Of a stretch of DNA of 64,000 nucleotides, positions 33,957-45,987 are shown piece after piece. The DNA is from Tridacna crocea (Eukaryota > Mollusca > Bivalvia > Cardiida > Cardiidae), in NCBI GenBank assembly GCA_943736015.1, contig OX031061.1, forward strand, positions 17,803,290-17,867,289. The letters are read 5' to 3'. Position numbers and translations under genes: made by a program. Below the pieces are notes generated by a model. It was not told where the DNA came from and did not search any database. It was given only the letters and a program-made list of their open reading frames with translations. Every line of letters begins with the position of its first letter. The stretch's first letter is position 1.

Positions 33957-34108
33957 TCACGGAGAGAGGTCAGATATATGAGAATTTGAAACCTGCCCTG
34001 CTATTGAGCTAGCTTTTACAGCGATGTGGTTTGGTGTATTTCTCTGGGAGTTAAGCAACGTGCATTGGGTTAGTGCCTAGATGAAAGACCAGACCGCTGC
34101 ACGTTACA
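33957..34108 (+). mobile_element. 5S rRNA-derived repeat module, + copy 2
   Basis: Ends 78 bp before the VWC-like exon at 34,187. The paralogous module in unit 2 is at 41,366-41,517, 74 bp before its exon. Confidence 0.65.
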
Positions 34109-34186
34109 GGACTGTGGAGTGGGGAGAGTGGTTTCCCAGCTAAAAGACCCTACTAGTCAAAGCAAATGTTCTTTTTTTTTTGACAG

Positions 34187-34306
34187 CGGGGTTATTTTGT
34201 TTTTACAATGGAAAAATTTACTTAAACGGCCAAGTAGTCTCAAAAGACGGTTGCAATACGTGCACATGTACCAATGGGAAGTTAGCTTGTACTGAGAGGG
34301 CTTGCC
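34187..34306 (+). CDS. VWC/pacifastin-like exon of unit 1
   Basis: A 120-nt exon after a long T-rich acceptor (tttgacag) and before the perfect donor GTAAGT, with phase 1 at both ends. It encodes about 40 residues with the pattern C-x17-CNTCTC-xNG-xxx-CTxxxC; GKIYLNG precedes the KDGCNTC core. This fits the N-terminal half of a VWC module and also the pacifastin signature (CNxCxC...CT). Such modules occur in secreted inhibitors and growth-factor-binding matrix proteins. Its partner at 41,592 has equal length, equal phases and the same cysteines. The following intron holds MITE remnants and shared duplication sequence. The choice between VWC and pacifastin cannot be settled by eye. Confidence 0.7.
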
Positions 34307-37300
34307 GTAAGTATTTTTTATTTTTTTTTCCATCATTGACTGTCATTTGTAGTTTGTTCTCGACTTGAAAAATAATTCTAGACTCTTCAATATTGTTTCA
34401 CTGATGACAAATTAAATGTGGCCCAAATTATACGATTTACTAAAGGGTAGAAGACAATGATAGAAAAGGACAAAATGCTGTTTACCAACATTTACTCCTT
34501 CCTCACGATGTTTTCTACACGGGTTGATAAAACTCATGGCTGTGCGGGATAGAGATAATGGAGTTCCAAAGTCCAATTCAAGGCATATGATTGGATAAGA
34601 AACCGTGTCTACTTTTATGGAGCCAAATTGAATGTGATGTCATTCTACTTACTTGATTACAATCAAACATAATGTATTAAAGACCATCTGCCGTTTCGGA
34701 AATCTAGGCAAACTTCTGGTACAGTAAGAAAATAACGTGTGTTATATAACCTATTAGGAAAACCACTGGTTTTATCCACTTACATTTAATATCTTGGTAG
34801 TCGTGAGACTTTCAAAATCTAAACAGCCTGCTTAAAGTGTCATAGTTCTAAGTAACAGTACTAGTACATGGGGAAACCATTATGGAAACGATTATTATTT
34901 TATTGTTGTTTTTTTTGGTAGTTTTATGATTCTTAATTATTAATAATTTGTATTGTTTTTTCATATAAATTTCAGTGTTATATATATATTTTTTATTTGA
35001 TGTGATGTGAAAATTCTTAGTACCCACCTTTAAAAAAAAGAATGAATAGCTTTATCCAAGTTTGGATTATATTTTCTTCACTTCACTTTAGAATTCGGTA
35101 TACACTTAAACCACCCTCTAACAAATAATCCCTACTTTTAAAACGGTTTTGAAAAAAGGCAAAATGATAGTAAAACATTTTATCCTTTTCCAAAAATGTT
35201 TTATACCCTATGAAAGACAAATGTCATATTTTGAGTTACACTAAATTTGTTGTCTGCAAATGCTCTCAAGAAGGACAAGCCTGAAATTTTGTCATTTAGT
35301 AACCTTTAGATTTAATTTCCTAGGAGAAAACAGACTAGACTTTGGTCATAACTTCAATTAATTATTGAATGAGCGCTTACTATATTTAATAGCTTAAAAA
35401 AAAAGCAATAAATAGTGTTGCTTACTCTTAATTTTGCTGCAACCAAACAAAAATAGAGCAATCTTAAACTAGACTTGACATTAAGAGTCTGAGAGGTAAC
35501 CGATGCCCTCAAAATTGTAAACTTTTACATTGAGCTGTCCAAATTATCATTGACAATGGACACAATACTTGCACCTATATTTACTTTTGACCTATGTATA
35601 AAGTTCTTGCTCGTGACATGTCACTCATATGTGGTTGACAGTTCTGCAAAGTTATACGAAAGGTAGGCCTAATCATCGTTTTCATGAATGGTGGATGAAT
35701 ATTATACCGTAAAATTTTGACCAATGAACTTGCAAATGAAAACATACGTATACCGTAAGTTAATTAGGTCATAATGACGTCATCGTACCATTCTCGGAAA
35801 AGTAGTTCACAGTGTAGATCTGTATCTATATTTTTTGCATGTCCTGTTTATATGAGTGCGACGCATGTATTTTCTCCGAGAAAACTTTTACTTTATAACC
35901 ATGAACTATTATGCTGTTATAACTTTTTCTAGATCTACACCTTTTTCAGAACAAAATATTGCAAATTATTGACATTCTATTAAAAAAAAAGTAAACAAGT
36001 TAGAACAAATAATGGTGAATTAGCCAGTAACTCTTGATCTCCCACAGAAAAAAAATATACATGTATCTGCACACTGTGAAATATGGTTTCAAATGTGATA
36101 TGGTGTGGTCATGATGACGTAACTCACAAGCGGATCTATACAATCATTATCTCCCGCTAGATGGCATTCTATAAATACTCATCTATAGATCTAATTTGGG
36201 CATCCTGGGTACAGAACCGAAGCACTTTCCTAGGCGACAATCGTTACTTTGAATTTCAAACTAGAATAAACATATACTCAATAAAACGCTTCTTTGTGCA
36301 ATTCACTCAGCTATGATCTGCAGTTTAGAGAAATCTGGAGCTAAAGCAGGTCTAATTTCTCCTCAAACGTATTGATAAAAGCTATTTTCTACATTGCTAC
36401 TTTATATCTAGAGCGCAATATTACAGTCTGCCCGCTTTCGTGGCTAGTGATGCGTCATATAAGACAGGTCGAATCTTCGAAGAATATTACATGCGAAGTC
36501 AACGGGTATACATTCATTTGCAATTTGATTGGTCAAAATTTTACGGTGTAATTAATATGAATGGTGGATGAATATTACAAAGTAAAATTTTGACCAATTA
36601 AATATTTAAATGAGATCAGGGCGTCAAAAGTTGAAGTTTTTGCTGTTCAAGCCTTCAAGCCTCGCATCGTGTTTAAGTTGTTTTTCTTTTTCACACATTT
36701 AAACATTCCATTGAATGCAAACAAATCAAACTAAAAATTCTGCAAAATTCATTCGGTATGGTGGTATAGACAGTATAGTTACATGGTAGACCGAAAGATA
36801 AATTCAGATAGATTAATTTCTGTGTAAATACATGACATCATAAAAGCATTATAGATCTACATGAGATTAGATGGACATAGTAATAAAAATTATGCCAAAC
36901 TAGCATATATTTAGATACAAAGGATGACATGAAAAAAGGGATTATGAATCCATTATTTCAAAAAGTGTCGCATAGGAGGACATGCTACATAATTGACACG
37001 AATACAAACCCACTTTTGACCTTACTGTGACGTTTACAAGTGCAAACATTCTTTGAAATTAACTAATTGTCAAGAAAGTAACGGACTGAACGCGCAGTGG
37101 ACAGACGGATAGACAAGACAAAAGCTACATGTCCCATTTTTTATTCCGGGGCACAAAAAGATTCATTATAACGACAGTGGAGCTTCTAAAATGTTTTTTT
37201 TTGGCGAGAAATCATGTAATCATTAACCCTTTACTACATGATACCATCTTAAAATAATGATGCCGAGGAAGTGGGCTTTTGAAAATATTGTGGAACTAGG

Positions 37301-38366
37301 ACAAAATGCTAGACTAATAATATTCTCCTTTAATTCAATAACACCATCTGCAAATTAATTCAGTCCAGATGTCTACACTTTTGTAAATTGGTAAGGAATT
37401 AATCCTTTTCCGAACAGTCCCTGGATTTAATGACCTGAGAAAAGACCCTTGGAAAAACGTGTGTTATGTGTCTATCCGTCAAAAAGTGAATTTATATTTT
37501 TGAGCCACGATTAATTTGTTACCTGCAAAAAATTTCAAAGAAAGCTAGTATAAAATTTTGTTGTTTGGTAAAGATTTAAAAATCTAATATATTTGCGCTA
37601 GAGACATTTTGTTTCTAACAGAGAGTGTTGGATCAGAATGTGTTTCAGTTTGATCATGGTCTATACAACGTGCCATCCATAGAGCATTTAGCAACAAGTG
37701 ATATTGTGACTAAAAAAATTAAAGCTGTACAACAAAGTTTCATCCTCACAGATGGCAGATATGAAATTAGTTTTGTTTTAGCGAACACTGTGGATCAAAT
37801 TCTTGATCAGTCTTCAATGGACGGGTAGTCTTAACTGAGCTAGTCTGTTCAGTTTATAGAGAAATATAATTTCTAAACCCTTTAGCAAACAAACCTCAGT
37901 TACCAAAAAGCTTTTGAAAACATTGTAGGAGACGGAGAAAATGCTGTTAACAAATATAAGTAAGATTTAGTTTCACACTTGAAAGTACTTTCAACTTTAG
38001 CAAGTCTGAAATGTTGCCATTTTGGTAAATATCTAAAATACATATGTTTATTTTTTCATACTTTTCAGACATGACAGTTTCATGTAACATTTTTTAACAC
38101 AACAAGACTTAAAATTCGTAAGTGTTCTTGAAATTATAAGCTATAACCGTGCAAGTCTGTTTCATGCTGAAGAAAAGGCTTTGTTTTATAACATCCTATA
38201 TAAATTTTTGTATCAAAAAGTGACAATCAATGCAAGTCTTTGTTTTCCATGCATTTACATATAATTATAATCTTCCTTGCATTGTAGCCTGTGCATATGT
38301 ATAAATATGCTTTTTCATGCAGAATAAAGTGCCATGTTATGTTATGTATCATCTTATGAATTTCAG
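34307..38366 (+). other. Intron of the modular gene (unit 1)
   Basis: AT-rich. Contains a worn MITE at about 34,380-34,540, a fragment of the AGCTCACC-family unique block (34,895-35,035), further MITE remnants (35,110-35,310; 37,223-37,580) and long stretches colinear with 41,712-45,215 and 52,190-53,690. A 67-codon ORF at 37,625-37,828 follows a good acceptor (ttctaacag), but its relatives in unit 2 are broken. Confidence 0.6.
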
Positions 38367-38498
38367 TGTGCCCGAATGGAAATTCACCACTTCCAAATGT
38401 TAAGTGTGATGACCTTTCCATTTGTCCAGATGGCTATATTTGTGACACCTCCAACAATCCTTTAGCTACACCCAATCAGATTGGAATCTGTTGCAAAC
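38367..38498 (+). CDS. Lustrin-type cysteine module exon of unit 1
   Basis: A 132-nt exon between acceptor tgaatttcag and donor C|GTAAGA, phase 1 at both ends. It encodes 44 codons with CPNGNSPLPNVKCDD, then SICPDGYICDTSNNP and IGICCK: six cysteines in the lustrin repeat pattern (CPxG...C...CPxGYxC...CC). The copy in unit 2 (53,695) differs at only three residues in the module. Lustrin-type repeats are found in molluscan shell-matrix and other secreted proteins; the function here is unknown. A GA microsatellite starts three bases into the intron. Confidence 0.75.
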
Positions 38499-38501
38499 GT
38501 A

Positions 38502-38541
38502 AGAGAGAGAGAAAGAAAGAGAGATAGAGAGAGAGAGAGAG
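38502..38541 (+). repeat. GA-rich microsatellite next to a splice donor
   Basis: Imperfect (GA)n begins within the first bases of the intron following the lustrin exon; the same arrangement occurs in the paralogue at 53,831. Confidence 0.85.
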
Positions 38542-38708
38542 GGTTTAGTAAAAACTCGTGTATTGTGTAGAGGCCATGTGTACAGTCAAATAGGGTCAGA
38601 TCTAGGATGGTCAGAATGTTTGTCTTGATAACATCTCATCTTTGAAAGTGAGTTATGTAGGGTCAAAAAGTAGGCTACTGGGTCAAATCTTCGAAAACCT
38701 TGTGCATA

Positions 38709-39165
38709 TATATGTCGTATATATGTCGTAGGCCAGATTGGAATCTAGGCAGATCCGGAATCTGCCCAGACCAAATTAGGATTCAAATTTTGTGTAGATC
38801 AAAATGCATTGTTTTCTAATATTTTTTTAAACATATTGATTTGATTATGTATACAACTGAAAGGTATTTTCAATTAAAGCATTTTATATGATTTTTCCAC
38901 AATCGCTCTGTTTTCAAAACATTCAACATTTATATTTATTCTGAATTTCTGACTAAAACTTCTTTTATTTTGGGGTTTACGTTTAAAAGTAAGATGATTC
39001 ATATGTAGACGCCCTATATTCAACGAGAAATTTTTAGAATTTGGTTTAGGCAGATTGTAGAGCTGCCTAGCTAAACTAGAATCCTGATTTGTTAAAGACA
39101 AATTTCAGTTTGGTGAAGGCAGATTCCGGATCTGCCTGGATTCCAGTTTGGACCACGACATATAT
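38709..39165. mobile_element. Approximately 457-bp TIR element private to unit 1
   Basis: Ends TATATGTCGTAGGCC and GGACCACGACATATA with TIRs of about 48 bp that include 'ggcagatccggaatctgcc'. Unit 2 has the empty site at about 54,015-54,030 ('tttgcaaatacaagatt'). A fragment of the same family is at 60,920-61,190. TA-rich target; the duplicated TSD is obscured by a repeated 'tatatgtcgta'. Confidence 0.65.
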
Positions 39166-40513
39166 ACAAGATTATTTCTTAGAAAAATCTGAATCAGGTC
39201 AAGACAAGATGAAGAGAAGGCCACTGAGTGTCATCTGTGAGAGTTCTATCCTTACGCATGCTGTAGAGGCCACAATTATAGTTTAATACCTATCAAAGTT
39301 TGATAGATTTTTCTTATGATATTTCAAACTTGTTTAAAAATGTGACACCTTAGGTCCAAAAGTAGATCAACAAATCTTTGGAAAACTTTGTGCATACCCT
39401 ACAGGCCACATTTGCATTATTATACTCATAGAATGTTTGTCTCGATGATATTGCGTTTTTGGTTGAAAAATACATATGTCAGGTCAGAACTAAGTCACTG
39501 GAACTGATTTTTGAAAAAAATATTTTGTATATTGTAGAGGCCACATTTTCAGTCTAATGTCCTTGAAAGTTGGTCAGAGCAACTGTCCTGATGCTTTCTC
39601 AGATGATTTCCGAATTTAATTATATCATCTTTGGTTGGTCTTTCAGTTAATTATGTGAAAAAAAGTTATGTACACGCTTGAAGCCAGTTTTCATTCCAGT
39701 CCTCAAGAAAGTTGATCAAGTTGTTTTCTTGGTGATGTTCCAGACGAGTTCCAAATTGGGTCCAAAAGTATGTCACAGAGATAATCTCTGAAGCCCAAAG
39801 TTTCACTCTGATGCTCATTAAACTGGCTCTGAATGTTTTTCCTAGTATATAATCATATACAATTTTGAAAATGGATGAGTCTGGTAAAAAAATTCAAGCC
39901 ATTAGGACACATCAGAGAAAAAAAGAGACTTTCTTATTACGTTCCCAGAGGCATTATGCGCATGGGTACAATTCAGTCCCTCTTGTTTGAAAAAATCATT
40001 GAAATGAAATATTCATATATGGTTAAGAATATTATTACCAAAAGAGGTACTATTTGTAATAAAAAAAAAAAAATACTTTAAAAAACATTTTGGGAAAGGC
40101 AGAAAATGCTGCAAACCAGCAAGTTCTTACATTGCCATATTGTTTTACACATCCTTTCAAATTTATATTTTGAGCTATATATAATTTATGTATGAACTCT
40201 CAAATAGGAACGGTCTAAGAATTTGTTGTTTCATAGGGTGCTAAGAACAAAAATACAAAGAAAGCCACTAAAAAATTTGGCCCCTTATGTCTCAATTAAC
40301 CTTTTACAAAATACTTTAATTTTCAATTATCCAGGGAAATGAGGCGTTTGAAAACATTTTGGGAAAAGGAGAAAATTTTGGTAACTGTTTTCTACCCTAT
40401 CACAAACAAACTTCCCCAAATTACTGATATATAATCTGTTCACTGCAAATGTTTTCAATTAAGACTAGTCAAAATATTTGTTGTTTGGTAAAAAGTTTAC
40501 TGAGGATACCACT
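39166..40513 (+). other. Intron sequence of unit 1, colinear with unit 2
   Basis: Matches 54,030-55,560 through words such as 'cctacaggccacatttgcat' and 'acgttcccagaggcattatg'. No exon found. Worn MITE core at about 40,310-40,500. Confidence 0.6.
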
Positions 40514-40741
40514 TTAACCCATTACCACACAATCCCTACTTTTGACGTCCTGAGAAAGAAGCCTTTTGAAAACAATGTGGGAATAGGAGAAAATGCTGGT
40601 AACCAGCATATTCTCCTTTTCCCACAGTGTTTTCTACCCTTCCCAGAACAAATTTCAATTTTTCAGTCGCCTTTATTTTGTCGTCTGCAAATGCTTTCAA
40701 TTTGGACCAGTCTGAAATTTTCTCGTGTGGTAAAGAGTTAA
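40514..40741. repeat. TTAA-type MITE, nearly intact
   Basis: TTAA at 40,514-40,517 and 40,738-40,741, typical arms, core with one mismatch. A second, diverged copy is adjacent at about 40,760-40,950. Confidence 0.75.
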
Positions 40742-41365
40742 CAGATTGATGTTTTTCATTACTCATCACTTACCACACCTTTCTGAGTTCTAACGACCTT
40801 GAAAACAAAGGTATTTGAAAACATAATGGGAACAAGAGAAAATGCTGGTAAACAGCATTTTCTCTTGTTCCAACTATGTTTTCTACCCTATCAAGTGCAG
40901 AAATCACCATTGAAGCAAAAGTTAATATGTTGTCAGCAAATACTTTCAGTTAACACATTTACGCATAACAAAATAATAAATGCTTCCAACAATCTTACCG
41001 TTTGACATTACAAGATAAAGTCTGCAAACAATGATATAAAGAATGCCCTTTACAGCCTTGTCATTTGACATTGCTTTATTAAGTTTGCACACAATAATAT
41101 GTGGTTTTGACTTAGAAAACCTACCGTTTGACATAAAAGGATGAAGTTTCTAAATAACGACATGAGGAATGTACCTAATAACAGAAAGCCCCATATAATG
41201 AGGCAGTAAAGGCGTTCCATAATATGAACATTTGGTATTAGAAGTGGGATTAATAACAACTGCCGGACTGGAGATGCCTTCACCATGCACAATCCCCAGG
41301 TTTATTTGTATGTGCATGCTTGTATATCAGTCTCGGAGTCGAGACTTCTCAAAGGGGCAGTATTG

Positions 41366-41517
41366 TCACGAAGAGAGGCTAGATATATAAACACTTGAAA
41401 GCTGCACTGTTGTTGAGCTAGCTTTTGCAGCTATGTGGTTTGGTGTATTTCTCTCCGTGGAAGTTAAGCAACGTCCACTGGGTTAGTGCATGGGGGACCA
41501 GACTGTTGCACGTTACA
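41366..41517 (+). mobile_element. 5S rRNA-derived repeat module, + copy 3
   Basis: Starts 'tcacgaagagagg'; the 5S-like part at 41,458-41,517 is more decayed than in unit 1 ('gtccactgggttagtgcatg'). Confidence 0.6.
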
Positions 41518-41591
41518 GGACTGTGGAGTCGGGCATGGTTTCCCAGCTAAAAGACCCTACTCTCCAAAGCCAGTGTTCTTTTTATTAACAG

Positions 41592-41711
41592 GTGAGTTAT
41601 TTTGTGTGGACAAAGGAAAAAAATACTTAAATGGCGAAGAATTCTCAAAAGACGGTTGCAATAAGTGCACTTGTATCAATGGGAACTTAGCTTGTACTGA
41701 AAGGGCTTGTC
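41592..41711 (+). CDS. VWC/pacifastin-like exon of unit 2
   Basis: A 120-nt exon with acceptor ttattaacag and donor C|GTAAGT, phase 1 at both ends. It encodes ELFCVDKGKKYLNGEEFSKD, then GCNKCTC and NGNLACTERAC: the same cysteine spacing as the unit 1 exon with conservative changes elsewhere. All cysteines and the CT...C end are retained in both copies, which suggests selection on the protein rather than drift. It sits 74 bp after a 5S-derived repeat, as does its paralogue. Confidence 0.7.
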
Positions 41712-44700
41712 GTAAGTATTTTTTTTTTGGTTTTTGTTTTCCATCAATGACTGTCATTGATTGTTTTAAGCGTTTACTGATGACAAATTAAATGTTTCCC
41801 AAGTTACACGATTTTTAAAGGGTAGAAAACAATGATAGAAAAGGAGGAAATGCTGGTAACTTCACGATGTTTTTTACACAGGGTTGGTAAAACTCAGGAC
41901 TGTGTGTAAAAGAGATAATGGGTTTCAAATTCCAATTCAAGCCATATGATTGGACAAGAAACTGTGTCTACTTTTATGGAGTCAAATGTGATGCCAATCT
42001 ATTTATTTGATTACAATCAAACATAATGTATTAAAGATCATCTGCCGTTTCAGAAAATCTTTGCAAACTTCTGGTACAGTAAGAAAATAACGTGTGTTAC
42101 ATAACCTATTACGGAAAAACTACTGGTTTTATCCATTTACATTTATCTTAGTAGTCGTGAGACTTTCAAAATCTAAATAGCTTGTTTAGTGTCTTAATCC
42201 TAAGTAACAGTCATTACATGGGGAAACCATCTTGGAAACAATATAGAGGATATTTGTGTATACAGTGAAAGATCGAACCAACTTTAATAGATCTACATCG
42301 AGCGAACATCATCGCTAATATCTTCACCAGTGGCGCAACCACGGGTAAAATAATTACCTATGATGTTTTCGAGTTGAAATGAATTTCTATCTTTCACCGG
42401 GAAAAAACAAATATTCTTTATGGTGAACTGATAAGTTATCTCATTTCTAGCTTATTTGAAAAACCAGCAACTTATTTGGTAAAAAAAGGTGCATCTTATG
42501 TTCGATAGAGCAGCAAATGCCATTCAATAACATTTAAAATCATCTAACTTTATGATTATCAAAATTGGGCATATCATGTAGGACATAAAATGAAATAAAT
42601 GAGATGAAATTGACTCGACAAATATGTGGCTTAATTGATAATTTGTCATTCTAAGTTCATTATAATTATAATGAATAGCTGACGGACGTGTTCAAGCAAC
42701 AAAGGTTTTAAAACTAAAACATTTCATCTAAATTAGTTATGCAGTACCTATAAGCACAGTTCGTAACGAGAAAAATATTTTACAATGCATCAGTATTGAA
42801 CAATGAATAGCCTTAAGTATCCAAGTTTAGATTATCTATTCTTCATTTGACTGTAGAATTACGTATAGATCTACACTTAAATCACCCTCTAACACACAAT
42901 CCCTACTGTTAACAAAGGAGGAAGGGCTTTTAAAAAGATTTTGAAAAAAATGCAAACTGATGGTAAAACATTTTATCCTTTTCCAAAAATGTTTTATACC
43001 CTATGAAAGACAAATATCATTTTTTGAGTTACACTGAATTGGTTGTCTGCAAATGCTATCAATATGGACAAGCCTGAAATTTTGTCGTTTGATAACTTTT
43101 ATACTTAATTTCCTGAGAGAAAACTGACTAGACTTTGGCCTTAAATTCAATTAACTATAGAAGGAGCTTTAAATATGTGTAATAGATTTAGTTGAAAAAA
43201 AAAAACCATTGAATAGTGTTGCGTAGTCTTATTTAGCTCCAACCAGACAAAAATAAAGCAATCTTAAACAAGACTTGTCACTGAGAGTCTGAGAGGTGAC
43301 CGATGCCCTCAAAATTGTGACCTTCCTTTGAGCTGTGCACATTATCATTGACAATGGACACAATACTTACACTTATATTGACTTTTGACCAACGTGTAAG
43401 GTTCTTGCGTGCGACATGTCACTCACATGTAGTTGACAATTTCTGCAAAGTTATACAAAAAGGAAATATTGTTTTCATGAATGGTGGATCAATATTAGAC
43501 TGTAAAATTTTGACCAATGAACTTGCAAATGAAAGCATAAACTTGTATACCATGCGTGAGTTACGTCATTATGACGTCATCGTACCGTTTTTGGAACCTT
43601 GGTTCACAGTGTAGATCTGTAGATTTTTTTTCTGTCCTGTTTTATATTTTATCTGCGTGCGACTCATGTATTTTCTCTGGGAAAACTTTTACGTTTTAAT
43701 AAATATGTAATATTATGCTGTAGCCTAGTAACTTTCCCGATGCTTGTATTAGCTTCGAGCAGCGTGAGAAAACTTTTGGTGTCGTGCTAGACCGAGGGTC
43801 GAGTGAGATGCCAATTTTTTTACGCAGCCAGAAGTAAATACAAGCACCAGGAAAGTCACTATAGCAAAATATTCCTTTTATTTTTCACCTACATTTTTTC
43901 ATAACAAAATATTGCAAATTATCGACATTTTATTAAAAAAAAAGTGAACAAGTTAAAACAAATAATGGTGTATTAACCAGTAACTCATTATCTCCCACAA
44001 AAAAAAAAAAAAAAAAAAATCTGTGTCTACACACTGTGAAATATGGTTCCAACTATGGCATGGTGAGGTCATGATAACGTAACTTATGGGCAGATAGGTA
44101 TACATTTATTTGCAATTTGATTGGTCAAAACTTTCGGTGTAATATGAATGGTGGATTACAAATTATAGTGAAATATGTATAATGTAAAATTTTGATCAAT
44201 CAAATGTTTTAGAGAAAAAAAAAAAAAAAAAAGAAAAAGAGATCAGGGCCTCAAAAGTTGAAGTTTTTGCTGTTCAAACAATGTTTTCTATTCTTCATAA
44301 AACAAATTTCCAATTTTCAGTCACTTAATTTATCGTCTGCAAATGCTTTTGATTTGGACAAGCCTAGGGTGTTGTCGTTTGGTAATAAGTTAAATGGAGG
44401 AAATGTACGCTGATGGCATTTTCTCCGTTTCGAGCAGTGTCGACTGCAGATATTTTACTTTTGGACAAGGCTAAAATCTGGTAAAGTGCATAGTTTTATA
44501 ATTGTGAATTTAAACATCTCCTACATGTAATAGATTAGATTTTGTGAGGGAATGCATGGTAAAATGGTTTATTTATTATGGGCCGGTGGCCTATATAGAT
44601 CTATTTGAATAAAATATCTTTGAATCTTTGAAACGACCACAGTTACAGTACTTGCATGAAAAATGTTTTCATAAATAGATCTAGGTAAACCCTTAACTTT

Positions 44701-45215
44701 GAATAGCCTTCAACCCTCGCACCATTTTTGAGCTGTTTTGTTCATATTTAAACATTGCATTGAATGCAATTCTAAAAAAATAATTCAGAGATGGTATAGA
44801 TAGTATAGTTAGATACCAGTAGACCAAAAGATAAATTTAGATAGATTAATTTCTGTGTAAATACATGACATCATAAAAGCACTACAGATCTACGTGATAT
44901 TAGATGGACATAGTAAACAAAATTATGACCAACTATATTTAGATACAAAGGATGACATAAATGGAGGGATTATGAATCCCTTATTTCAAGTGTGGTCCTG
45001 GAAATAGAGCGCTCTACTAATGAATATAAAAGTGTGACAAAGATGGACATGCCACATTTAATGACACTAATACTAACCCACTTTTGACCTTACTGTGACG
45101 TTTATGCAAAAATTCTTTTAAATCATCTAATTGTCAAAAACGTAACTGCCTGAGCACAGTGGACAGACGAACGGATAGATGGATGGACAAGACAAAAGCT
45201 ACATGTCCCATTTTT
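41712..45215 (+). other. Intron of the modular gene (unit 2, first part)
   Basis: Colinear with 34,307-37,137 of unit 1. Holds MITE remnants at about 41,800-41,880, 42,900-43,090 and 44,280-44,470, and poly-A tracts at about 43,998-44,020 and 44,214-44,232. No exon recognised; the 88-aa ORF at 43,348-43,614 is not conserved in unit 1. Confidence 0.55.
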
Positions 45216-45949
45216 AGGCCAGGGAATCCCTCAAGGGATTCCCTTGCCTATAGGGATCGTAAGCTGCCTATTCAGACAAAAATGTTGGACGGTGTGTCCA
45301 CTCTATATCGCCGAGTCCGCCAAAACAACTAGTTTCCCAAGTATATACAGAGATTGCTTATCACACGGTGTAAATGCTTTCGTTTCCTCAAAGCTTTCAT
45401 CTGCAAAACGCCATGGAATTGCAAGGGTATTACAATCCTTTAATAACTGACGAATGTGTTTTTTATCCCTTTTTTTGCGCTAACACTGAAGGCGTAACCT
45501 AATGAACTTAGTTTTATCCGGCAGTTGTGTATTCCTACGCGCTATATACGGTTAATATCTATAACGCTCTCTCTTGCTTTCCGGATCATTCACATTCAGG
45601 TATGGTGAGATTAACGAACGACAACTCTGCTCGGAGTTTGTCTATAACGTTGTGTTGACATTTGAACGTGTGTCACAAAACGCGTCTCCGCTAAAATGCG
45701 AGTGTAAATAAAGCAAACTACATGTAGAATATTGGCCCGTGTTATGTTTATCACTTTTTCTTATGTATATCGACTAAATCTAGGGTACTTCAGCGGAATG
45801 CTGGAGAAATCGGCCCCTTGAGAAATCGTCACCGAACTGCTTGGCCCATGTTATGTTTATCACTCCGGAGAAATCGTCCCCTGGAGACGATTTCTTTGGT
45901 GAAATCGTCCCCAAATGAAATTTTAGAGTCTTTCGCTTGTCATTTAATG

Positions 45950-45987
<38 letters not shown>

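Larger units (their letters stand above)
33243..40950 (+). repeat. Tandem segmental duplication, unit 1 (7.7 kb)
   Basis: Begins near 'aacacatttaagcataacaa' and ends near 'caaaagttaatatgttgtc'. It aligns along its length with unit 2 (40,950-55,735), including the two coding exons and the introns between them. It includes a private foldback insertion (33,470-33,776) and a private MITE (38,709-39,165), both missing in unit 2. Confidence 0.75.

Noticed and set aside
37625..37828. 67-codon ORF after a good acceptor as an extra exon
   Set aside because: Unit 2 relatives are frameshifted or interrupted, the acceptor is changed at 49,285, there is no cysteine module, and the ORF ends in a stop before any donor.
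45244..45450. 68-codon ORF as a gene
   Set aside because: No recognisable motif; it lies in an insertion private to unit 2. Kept only as an observation inside that element.
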